Part shown: positions 1 to 6,460 of the stretch, in pieces
Layout: each line of letters opens with the position of its first letter
Position numbering within the stretch: position 1 is the first letter of the stretch
The notes under the pieces: generated by a model
The model's database searches: none
Seen by the model: the letters and a program-made list of their open reading frames with translations, nothing else
Told to the model about the DNA's origin: nothing
Assembly: GCA_049522195.1 (NCBI GenBank)
Contig: JBEKOB010000112.1
Location: 1 to 11,180, forward strand
Length of the DNA: 11,180 bases
DNA from: UBA9647 sp049522195
GTDB lineage: Bacteria > Bacteroidota > Ignavibacteria > UBA10030
Direction of reading: 5' to 3'
Made by a program: the position numbers and the translations under genes

Positions 1-89
1 ATCGCGCCCTGTTAGGTCTCTCAGCAATCGGGTTGGTGCTTCTTGGTCTTTATCAACTCTGGCAGGGGACCGCAGCACACTGGATCTGA
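1..89 (+). CDS. C-terminal end of a membrane protein (partial)
   Basis: Reading from base 3, an open frame runs 28 codons to TGA at 87-89. It encodes a strongly hydrophobic stretch (ALLGLSAIGLVLLGLYQLW) followed by a short polar tail, which looks like the last transmembrane helix of an integral membrane protein. The other two plus-strand frames give no membrane-like peptide there. The helix vaguely resembles the last helix of DUF1206-type membrane proteins, but the fragment is too short to assign a family. It ends 60 bp before the transporter gene on the same strand, so co-transcription is possible. The rest of the gene lies outside the window. Confidence 0.5.
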   Translation, partial: RALLGLSAIGLVLLGLYQLWQGTAAHWI

Positions 90-149
90 TGTTGTTGGAT
101 CATTGTTAGATCATTTCACCATAGGATGGAAAAGTAAGAGGAGAGTCCG

Positions 150-1829
150 TTGCATAAACGCCTTGAACCAAAACTGTTTTCAGTTCTCCGTAAAGGATAC
201 TCGAAGAAGGATTTTCTCTCGGATCTTGTAGCCGGTGTTATCGTCGGCATTGTCGCTCTGCCGCTTGCGATTGCGTTTGCGATTGCATCCGGCGTCAAGC
301 CCGAACAGGGACTCTACACAGCTGTCATCGCAGGATTGGTAGTCTCTGTGCTTGGCGGAAGCCGCGTCCAGATTGCAGGACCTACAGGGGCATTCATCGT
401 TATCGTCTACGGCATCGTACAGAAGTTCGGGTATGACGGTCTGGCGGTAGCGACGCTGATGGCTGGAGTCTTTCTGATTATCATGGGTCTTGCAAGACTC
501 GGAACGCTTTTGAAGTTCATCCCCTATCCGTTGACGGTCGGGTTCACGAGCGGCGTCGCACTCATAATTTTCACATCCGAGATCAGTGATTTTCTCGGTC
601 TCCGCATTCAAAACCTCCCCTCGAATTTCTTCGAGAAATGGTATGTGTACGCGCAAAGTCTTCACGCCGTTGATGTCAATTCGCTGCTCGTCGGACTTGG
701 ATCACTCCTCATCATTATGTTCTGGCCAAGGATATCGCACCGGATCCCCGGTCCGCTCGTGGCTCTTCTTCTTGCAACGGCCGTTGTCCAAATCTTCAAA
801 ATTCCTGTTGAAACCATCAGCTCACGGTTTGGAAGCGTGCCCCACGGCCTCCCGGCGCCACACATCCCAAAGGTAACGTGGCAAATGATCACCGGACTGG
901 TTTCCCCCGCGATCACCATTGCGCTCCTTGGTTCGATTGAATCATTGCTTTCTGCTGTTGTCGCTGACGGCATGATTCGCAGCCGTCACCGGTCCAACAT
1001 GGAGTTGATCGCCCAGGGGGCCGCTAATATTCTGTCGCCGATATTTGGCGGCATTCCCGCCACCGGCGCCATCGCACGCACAGCAACAAATGTCAAGAAC
1101 GGCGGGCGGACACCTGTCGCAGGCATCGTACACGCAACCACCCTGTTTCTCATCATGATTTTCTTTGGTCAATGGGCAGCTCTGATTCCATTTCCCACGC
1201 TGGCCGCAATCCTCGTCGTCGTGTCATACAACATGAGCGAATGGCATTCATTCATGAAGGTGTTGCGAAGCCCGATGAGCGATGTTGCTGTCCTTCTGGT
1301 AACATTCGCGTTGACGGTCATTGTTGATCTGACGGCAGCCATCGAGGTTGGCATTGTCCTGGCTGCACTGCTCTTTATGAAGAGGATGTCGGAAGTGAGC
1401 CAGGTCAACGCAATAACACGCGATTTGCAGGAAGAGCGGGAAGAAGAGGAGTCGATGCTTCCAAAGCGTGTGATCCCTGAAGGGGTCGAAGTCTTTGAGG
1501 TATATGGAACGTTGTTCTTCGGAGCGGTCGATCAGTTTACGGAATCGATGCGGTTTATCGAAAATAAACCGTCGGTTCTCATCCTCGAAACGCGAAACCT
1601 GCTCGCCGTCGATGCGACAGGCCTCCGCGCACTCGACGAGCTCCTCTTTCAACTCCAGCATCAACAAATACACTTTATCATTTCCGGGATTCACAAGCAG
1701 CCGTTGTTTGCAATGCAGGGCTCCGGACTTCTCGATCGTCTTGGCGAGAACAACATTTGTGGGAACCTTGACGAAGCGTTGCGTCGAGCAGAGACCCTTA
1801 CACAGCAGCACAAAACAGAGCGCACTTGA
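150..1829 (+). CDS. SulP (SLC26-type) anion transporter with STAS domain
   Basis: Inner-membrane secondary transporter of the SulP family; members move sulfate, bicarbonate, dicarboxylates or other anions, usually with H+ or Na+. The 559-residue length is typical. Residues 20-415 are a series of hydrophobic helices carrying family signatures: the AGPTG segment (76-80), IESLLSAVVADGM (262-274) with an acidic residue at E263 in a membrane segment, and GGIPATGAIARTATN (300-314). An acidic linker (about 425-435) leads to a cytoplasmic STAS domain (about 440-550) with the usual DATG loop (488-491). The start is TTG at 150, supported by AGGAG at 139-143, six bases upstream. The true substrate cannot be read from sequence; bicarbonate and sulfate are both plausible, and E263 suggests proton rather than sodium coupling (inference). 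The gene stands 60 bp from its upstream neighbour and 83 bp from the next start. Confidence 0.95.
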   Translation: MHKRLEPKLFSVLRKGYSKKDFLSDLVAGVIVGIVALPLAIAFAIASGVKPEQGLYTAVIAGLVVSVLGGSRVQIAGPTGAFIVIVYGIVQKFGYDGLAVATLMAGVFLIIMGLARLGTLLKFIPYPLTVGFTSGVALIIFTSEISDFLGLRIQNLPSNFFEKWYVYAQSLHAVDVNSLLVGLGSLLIIMFWPRISHRIPGPLVALLLATAVVQIFKIPVETISSRFGSVPHGLPAPHIPKVTWQMITGLVSPAITIALLGSIESLLSAVVADGMIRSRHRSNMELIAQGAANILSPIFGGIPATGAIARTATNVKNGGRTPVAGIVHATTLFLIMIFFGQWAALIPFPTLAAILVVVSYNMSEWHSFMKVLRSPMSDVAVLLVTFALTVIVDLTAAIEVGIVLAALLFMKRMSEVSQVNAITRDLQEEREEEESMLPKRVIPEGVEVFEVYGTLFFGAVDQFTESMRFIENKPSVLILETRNLLAVDATGLRALDELLFQLQHQQIHFIISGIHKQPLFAMQGSGLLDRLGENNICGNLDEALRRAETLTQQHKTERT

Positions 1830-1902
1830 GGGAACGATACAGGACTGGTCACTTCATGGTCCGATGAAATCACTACCGGGCATTTTGTCCGTGGAAACAA
1901 TT

Positions 1903-1906
1903 GGAG
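1903..1906 (+). promoter_or_regulatory. Ribosome binding site deciding a GTG start
   Basis: GGAG lies six bases before GTG at 1913. The only other in-frame start, TTG at 1901, has no comparable site and itself overlaps this SD. The next in-frame stop upstream is TGA at 1865-1867, so no earlier start is available beyond 1901. The GTG is therefore preferred. Confidence 0.5.
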
Positions 1907-1912
1907 TCGGCC

Positions 1913-2479
1913 GTGGATCTTTCGCTCTTCATTCCTATAATCTCCTTTTTCTGGCTTGGTTCTGAGATCATCCTTTCACGAATCAGACACTCTGGCCAGA
2001 CAAGGAGCGGGCATGACAAGTCTTCGTTGAGAGTTCTTTGGACTATCATCACAATTTCCGTTTTCATTGGAGTCTTTCTTGGGAGAAGCGGTATTGGCTC
2101 CGTCCGGGTAGAAACCAGAATCATGCTGATTCTTGGCATTGTTCTCATCGTCGCTGGATTAGCTGTGCGATGGCTGGCAATACTAACTCTGCGGAAGTAT
2201 TTTACCGTCGATGTCGCTATTAGAGAGGACCACAAGGTGGTGATGACGGGTTTGTACAGGTACGTGCGCCACCCCGCCTATCTTGGAAGCCTGCTCTCGT
2301 TCTTGGGTCTCGCCATTTCATTTTCAAACTGGTTGGCTGCGCTTGTGACCTTTCTACCTATTACAGGTGCGTTTATTTATCGGATCAAGGTCGAAGAAAA
2401 GGCCCTTGATGATTTTTTTGGAGAAGCATACCGGCGGTATTGTTCTTCGACAAAACGTTTGATCCCCGGAGTCTTTTGA
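1913..2479 (+). CDS. Isoprenylcysteine carboxyl methyltransferase (ICMT)-family membrane protein
   Basis: Small integral membrane enzyme of the ICMT/phospholipid methyltransferase superfamily, 188 residues from the GTG start. About four to five hydrophobic segments are visible (about 2-20, 42-58, 68-92, 124-136 and 138-155). The C-terminal half has the family's SAM-binding signature: GLYRYVRHPAYLG (113-125) with the RHP core, then a double glutamate EE (161-162), FG (169-170), EAYRRY (171-176) and a closing RLIP (182-185). Eukaryotic relatives methylate prenylated cysteine; the substrates of most bacterial members are unknown, and some act on lipids or small molecules. It ends 18 bp before an Lnt-like gene on the same strand, so the two are probably co-transcribed. 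Family assignment is firm; the substrate is not known. Confidence 0.85.
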   Translation: MDLSLFIPIISFFWLGSEIILSRIRHSGQTRSGHDKSSLRVLWTIITISVFIGVFLGRSGIGSVRVETRIMLILGIVLIVAGLAVRWLAILTLRKYFTVDVAIREDHKVVMTGLYRYVRHPAYLGSLLSFLGLAISFSNWLAALVTFLPITGAFIYRIKVEEKALDDFFGEAYRRYCSSTKRLIPGVF

Positions 2480-2497
2480 TTCAATCGAAAAACAGAG

Positions 2498-3955
2498 ATG
2501 AAACAGCAATTGTCTGCCAGAAATTGGATGTTATCGATCGGCGCGATAGTTTTGTCCGGTGCATTCTATTTCTTTTCCACAGGTCTTACCGGATTCAGAC
2601 CCCTCATCTGGCTTGCGCCGATTCCGGTTCTCTCCATGTCGATGCGCTCTACACGGCGATCGACTGCGACAATGGCCTTCTGCGCATATATTCTAGGCGG
2701 ACTCAATCTTGTCGAGTACTTGTCAAGATTAGCGCCGATGGAGGTCGTGATCGGTTCGCTCCTGCTTCCAGCCGTTGCCTTTGCCGTGATTGTTGTCGCC
2801 TACAGAGATGCCATCGTGCGTCTCAGGCACCCGCTCTCTTTTCTTGCTTTTCCCATGGGCTGGACGGCGTACGAATTTCTTCTATCCAGTGTTTCTCCTC
2901 ATGGCACCGCGGGCAGCATCGCATATACCCAGTCCGATTTTCTGGCGCTCATTCAGATTGCTTCACTCACCGGGCTTTCCGGGATCACGTTCATCGTGAC
3001 GCTTGTTCCAGCCGGGATTGCAGCTGCATTGCAATCCCGCGAGATGAAGAGTTCTATTTCCATTCTGCTTATTGTAGCAGGTGTCGGGCTTGGGACTCTG
3101 ATATACGGTTGCCTTCGGCTCAGCGGATCTATGTCCGGAAAACCCGTGCACGTTGGACTTGTCGCAATCGACTCTACGGTGGAATCGTTCAACACAACAG
3201 AACGCGAGAAAGCTCTAGGAGTGCTCGCGGCGTACGGTCGCAATGTTGCCAACCTTGCCGATCGGGGCGCGCAGATTGTCGTTCTCCCCGAGAAATTGGT
3301 CGGAGTAACAGAACTCTATGAACGCGAAGTGTTCGAGTATCTTGCCGGGCTTGCGCGACAGAAGAACGTGTCGATTATCGCCGGCTTGAATCGTATCGGT
3401 GCCGAGCCACACAGAAATCTTGCGGTCGTAGTTTCCCCGGATGGCGCCATCCTCGGGGAATATGACAAGGTCTATCCGGTACCGGGAATAGAGTCGGGAT
3501 ATCGCACTGGTCAAAAGACACTTCAGTTTACTCTCTTCGGTGCGTCTGCTGGTATTGCTATCTGCAAAGACATGGATTTTCAGCGCTGGATTCGGCATTA
3601 TGGTGAAGCGGGTGTCGGTATACTTTTCATTCCTGCATGGGATTTTTCAACCGATGCCTGGTTACACTCCCGTATGGCTGTTATGCGATCTGTCGAAAAC
3701 GGCTTTGCTCTCGTCCGCTCAGCCAACAATGGATTTTTGACTGTGACTGATGAGAGAGGGCGGGTGATTGGAGAAGCGTCAAGTTCCACTCATTCTTCAA
3801 TCTCACTCCTGAGTACTGTGAGTCCGGGAAGAGGTCATACGCTCTATGCTGTAGCGGGGGATTGGTTTGCCTGGGTGAATTTGTTATCTGCGTTGATCCT
3901 GCTGATCACCGTATCCAGGCGTCTCGTACGACGGCGATTCCATGTTAATCCATGA
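2498..3955 (+). CDS. Apolipoprotein N-acyltransferase-like membrane nitrilase
   Basis: Membrane-anchored carbon-nitrogen hydrolase built like Lnt, which N-acylates the terminal cysteine of lipoproteins from phospholipid at the periplasmic face of the inner membrane. Length is 485 aa, near the Lnt norm. About seven hydrophobic segments fill residues 10-207, including an Lnt-like GTAGSIAYTQSD...LIQIASLTGLSG stretch (136-162). A nitrilase domain follows (about 217-430), and a last helix lies at about 455-474. The catalytic triad is present: E265 (LPEK), K324 (YDKVYPVPG) and C356 (ICKDMDF). The second glutamate eight residues after the lysine is also kept (E332). Odd points: the nucleophile motif is C-K-D instead of the usual C-Y-E, and the QGN-type motif that normally opens the domain is replaced by VAIDST (222-227). 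It could be a genuine divergent Lnt or a paralogue acylating or hydrolysing something else. ATG at 2498 has only a weak SD. Confidence 0.82.
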   Translation: MKQQLSARNWMLSIGAIVLSGAFYFFSTGLTGFRPLIWLAPIPVLSMSMRSTRRSTATMAFCAYILGGLNLVEYLSRLAPMEVVIGSLLLPAVAFAVIVVAYRDAIVRLRHPLSFLAFPMGWTAYEFLLSSVSPHGTAGSIAYTQSDFLALIQIASLTGLSGITFIVTLVPAGIAAALQSREMKSSISILLIVAGVGLGTLIYGCLRLSGSMSGKPVHVGLVAIDSTVESFNTTEREKALGVLAAYGRNVANLADRGAQIVVLPEKLVGVTELYEREVFEYLAGLARQKNVSIIAGLNRIGAEPHRNLAVVVSPDGAILGEYDKVYPVPGIESGYRTGQKTLQFTLFGASAGIAICKDMDFQRWIRHYGEAGVGILFIPAWDFSTDAWLHSRMAVMRSVENGFALVRSANNGFLTVTDERGRVIGEASSSTHSSISLLSTVSPGRGHTLYAVAGDWFAWVNLLSALILLITVSRRLVRRRFHVNP

Positions 3956-3965
3956 GCATCAAATC

Positions 3966-3973
3966 AAAGGAGA
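3966..3973 (+). promoter_or_regulatory. Ribosome binding site for the M20 peptidase
   Basis: AAAGGAGA with its GGAG core 11 bases before ATG 3984. It favours that start over the in-frame ATG at 3942, which lies inside the preceding gene. The shorter product begins directly with a signal peptide. Confidence 0.6.
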
Positions 3974-3983
3974 CCTGCCTACA

Positions 3984-5399
3984 ATGAAGCACAGAAGGCA
4001 CAGCACATTCGTAGCCCCAATTGTTCTCGCGATTCTGTTTTCCATTCAGCCGGTTTTTGCACAGGCATCGAGCCAGGGACTTTCCGCACATCAGCAACTC
4101 GCCCGCGACATTTTCCGTCAAGTGATTGAAATCAACACGACGATGAACATCGGAAGCACGAAAGCGGCGGAGGCAATGGCGGCGCGGCTGAGAGCCGCCG
4201 GGTTCCAGGAGGGTGACATGCAGCTCGTTGGACCCCGACCGCAGAACAAAAACCTCGTTGTTCGATACCGCGGCAAGGGAAACCTTCGGCCGATTCTCCT
4301 CATCGCTCACCTTGACGTTGTTGAAGCGTTACCCCAGGACTGGTCGTTCGATCCATTTACATTTCTTGAGAAGGATGGATTTTTCTACGGCCGCGGAACA
4401 TCGGACATGAAAAATGAGGTTGCGGATATCGTTGCAACCTTCATCCGCTTGAAGAAAGAGAATTTTGTGCCAAAGTGCGACATCGTCCTGGCGCTGACAG
4501 AACATGAAGAAAACGGTGACGCCAATGGTGTACAGTGGCTCCTGGCAAACCGCCGGGATCTCATCGATGCTGAGTTTGCCATCAATCTGGAAGGCGGCGG
4601 AGGAGATATCGAGAAGGGAAAACCGATTTTGATGGAGGTCCAGACGAGCGAGAAGGTGTACGTGAGTTTCCAGCTGGAGGTGAAGAATAAAGGGGGACAT
4701 AGTTCGATTCCCGTCAAGGAGAACGCCATCTACCGGCTCGCTGGCGGACTCACCCGTCTGTCGCAATTCGATTTCCCTGTCGGATTAAATGAAACGACGC
4801 GCACGTTTTTCGAGCGGACGGCTCGGCGGGAAGAAGGTCAGACAAAGTCCGATATGCTGGCGATTCTGAAAACGCCTCTTGATGAAGCTGCCGCGAACCG
4901 TCTCGCTGCATCGAAGCCATACTACAACGCATTGATGCGCACAACGTGGGTGCCGACAATGCTGAGCGGTGGCCATGCAGAGAACGCGTTGCCGCAGAGC
5001 GCGCGGGCAGTGGTAAACTGCCGGATGCTGCCCGATGAAACCGCCGAGAACGTCCTGGCGACGCTTCATCGCGTCCTTGCCGACAGCCAGATTGTTGTTA
5101 CTCAAATTGCTCCGGCGCGTCCCGGACCGCTGTCGCCGCTGCGGAAAGATGTTATGGACGTGGTCGAGCAGTTGACCGCATCGATGTGGCCGGGTGTCAT
5201 TGTGACTCCTGTGATGTCCACGGGCGCCTCCGATGGGAAATCCCTGCGCCAAGCCGGCATTCCGGTATATGGTGTGTCGGGAATGTTTGCGGACATTGAC
5301 GATGTCAGAGCTCACGGACGCGATGAGCGTTTCGGCGTGAAAGAGTTCTACGACGGCGTGGATTTCATGTACAGATTCCTCCGTCTCTTGAATCAGTAG
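3984..5399 (+). CDS. Exported M20-family metallopeptidase
   Basis: Zinc-dependent M20/M25/M40 exopeptidase or amidohydrolase, 471 aa from ATG 3984. Residues 1-26 form a signal peptide (basic MKHRRH, hydrophobic core, cleavage near PVFA|QA), so it probably acts in the periplasm. The dinuclear metal site is complete: H109 in HLD (109-111), bridging D141 in GRGTSDMK, catalytic E175 and metal ligand E176 in TEHEENGD, E203 in NLEGGGG, and H444 in DVRAHGRDE. Between about 217 and 330 lies the lid/dimerisation domain, with KGGHSS (236-241) typical of the family; H331 in HAENALP probably completes the partner active site. Known relatives cleave dipeptides, N-acyl amino acids or carnosine-like substrates; the substrate here is not predictable. 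It begins 28 bp after the Lnt-like gene and likely ends that operon, since a repeat-filled gap follows. Confidence 0.93.
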   Translation: MKHRRHSTFVAPIVLAILFSIQPVFAQASSQGLSAHQQLARDIFRQVIEINTTMNIGSTKAAEAMAARLRAAGFQEGDMQLVGPRPQNKNLVVRYRGKGNLRPILLIAHLDVVEALPQDWSFDPFTFLEKDGFFYGRGTSDMKNEVADIVATFIRLKKENFVPKCDIVLALTEHEENGDANGVQWLLANRRDLIDAEFAINLEGGGGDIEKGKPILMEVQTSEKVYVSFQLEVKNKGGHSSIPVKENAIYRLAGGLTRLSQFDFPVGLNETTRTFFERTARREEGQTKSDMLAILKTPLDEAAANRLAASKPYYNALMRTTWVPTMLSGGHAENALPQSARAVVNCRMLPDETAENVLATLHRVLADSQIVVTQIAPARPGPLSPLRKDVMDVVEQLTASMWPGVIVTPVMSTGASDGKSLRQAGIPVYGVSGMFADIDDVRAHGRDERFGVKEFYDGVDFMYRFLRLLNQ

Positions 5400-5415
5400 A
5401 TGTTTAATGATGAAA

Positions 5416-5513
5416 GTTTTGAGTTTTCAGTTTTGAGTTTCAAGTTCCAGGTTCAAAGTTATAGGTTATTCGGTTCGCTGTTGACTGCTCGCTGTCGCCG
5501 TTTACAGTTTATT
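5416..5513 (+). repeat. Degenerate heptanucleotide tandem repeat (intergenic)
   Basis: Beginning at 5416 the gap reads in 7-nt steps: GTTTTGA, GTTTTCA, GTTTTGA, GTTTCAA, GTTCCAG, GTTCAAA, GTTATAG, GTTATTC. After a one-base slip at 5472 the period continues more loosely (GTTCGCT, GTTGACT, GCTCGCT, GTCGCCG), and with a slip back it ends GTTTACA, GTTTATT near 5513. About fourteen units share a GTT core. The first eight are clear; the rest are decayed. Similar heptamer arrays between genes are known from cyanobacteria and are seen in FCB-group genomes; function is unknown, possibly replication slippage products. It sits between the M20 and DUF1684 genes. Confidence 0.7.
5481..5508 (+). promoter_or_regulatory. 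Possible sigma-70-type promoter upstream of the DUF1684 gene
   Basis: TTGACT (5481-5486) is followed after 16 bases by TACAGT (5503-5508), about 40 bp before the start codon. The -35 is good and the -10 is mediocre. Both elements lie within the decayed end of the heptamer array, so the match could be a by-product of the repeat. Confidence 0.25.
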
Positions 5514-5548
5514 TTGCTCCCACTTCACGCACCGTTGAAAGAATGGCG

Positions 5549-6427
5549 ATGAAAACCACGAGAATCATCCTACAGGTGTTTGTACTCTTTACGATTCTGT
5601 CGAACACCATCTTTGCTCAGCCTTCAAATGTCATGAAAGACAGCGTCAAGCTCTCTTATGAGGACGAAATCAGCACATGGCACGCCAAGCGGATTGAGGC
5701 GTTGAAGCGTCCGCAGGGGTGGTTATCACTTGTTGCCCTCAATTGGCTGAATGAGGGACAGAACAGGCTCGAGTCGCTGGGCACGCTGACGCTCAGCAAG
5801 GGAATTGTCACCTTCCAGGTCCTTCCCGGTGTTCAGGCCAACATCGGCAGCGAGGCCTTCACGTCCAGCGTTTTAAAAGCCGAAGGGGGAAAGGAACGAG
5901 CTGACAGAGTCGAGATCGGCTCAAGAGTGTTTACCATCATCAAGCGCGGCGACTGGTTCGCAGTACGCATGTGGGATAGCAACGCCGAGACGCTGAAGCA
6001 ATTCAAAGGCATTGAGCGTTTCCCGGTTTCGAAGCGCTGGAGGATAGAAGCACGATGGGAACCGTACTCTTCACCCAAGGCGATCAAAGTCGCATCTGTC
6101 ATTCCGGGGTACCTCGAAGACTATACCGTGCCCGGTGTTGCTGTGTTTTTCATTGGCGGCCGAGAGTACAAGTTGGAGCCGGTCGGTTCCGGAAGCGAAA
6201 CGCTCTTCTTCATCTTCGCGGATGAGACCAATGGAAAAGAATCGTATGGAGCTGGACGATTTCTCTATTCCGATCCGGCAAAAGATGGGAAAGTGATCAT
6301 TGATTTCAACAAGGCTATCAATCCACCATGCGCCTTCACGCCGTATGCGACATGCCCGCTCCCACCGGCATCAAATTCACTACCGGTGCGTATTGAGGCT
6401 GGAGAGAAGAGCTTTGGAGATCACTGA
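5549..6427 (+). CDS. Exported DUF1684-domain protein
   Basis: Protein of 292 aa with a signal peptide (about 1-23, cleavage near IFA|QP), then one DUF1684 domain over nearly the whole mature part. Family hallmarks are present in order: GWLSLVALNWLNEG (57-70), VRMWD (139-143), WRIEARW (164-170), GRFL (236-239), IDFN (251-254), the cysteine-containing PPCAFTPYATCPLPP (259-273), and a closing AGEK (284-287). The two conserved cysteines (261, 269) could form a disulfide or bind metal. The biochemical role of DUF1684 is unknown to me. ATG 5549 is preferred because GAAAGA (5537-5542) lies six bases upstream; ATG 5543, two codons earlier, is possible. The gene ends 33 bp before dnaB, which suggests co-transcription. 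Confidence 0.9.
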   Translation: MKTTRIILQVFVLFTILSNTIFAQPSNVMKDSVKLSYEDEISTWHAKRIEALKRPQGWLSLVALNWLNEGQNRLESLGTLTLSKGIVTFQVLPGVQANIGSEAFTSSVLKAEGGKERADRVEIGSRVFTIIKRGDWFAVRMWDSNAETLKQFKGIERFPVSKRWRIEARWEPYSSPKAIKVASVIPGYLEDYTVPGVAVFFIGGREYKLEPVGSGSETLFFIFADETNGKESYGAGRFLYSDPAKDGKVIIDFNKAINPPCAFTPYATCPLPPASNSLPVRIEAGEKSFGDH

Positions 6428-6446
6428 TTTTCGCGTACATTGAGCC

Positions 6447-6453
6447 AAAGGAG
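6447..6453 (+). promoter_or_regulatory. Ribosome binding site for dnaB
   Basis: AAAGGAG, seven bases before ATG 6461. It rules out the upstream in-frame TTG at 6440, which precedes the SD. Confidence 0.75.
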
Positions 6454-6460
6454 TTATGGT

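Noticed and set aside
1551..1571. Perfect 8-bp hairpin CGGTTTAT/ATAAACCG inside the SulP gene
   Set aside because: It lies within the STAS-domain coding sequence with no T-run; about one such stem is expected by chance in a window this long.
1248..1811. Long minus-strand open frame of 187 codons opposite the SulP gene
   Set aside because: It is the antisense shadow of a clear transporter gene, with no domain signature and no credible SD.
2440..3321. Plus-strand open frame of 293 codons overlapping the ICMT and Lnt-like genes
   Set aside because: Rich in Arg, Cys and Ser in the manner of a shifted frame; the overlapping Lnt-like frame has membrane helices and catalytic motifs.
3942..3983. 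N-terminal extension of the M20 peptidase from ATG 3942
   Set aside because: It lies partly within the preceding gene, precedes a good SD (AAAGGAGA) and would put fourteen polar residues before the signal peptide.
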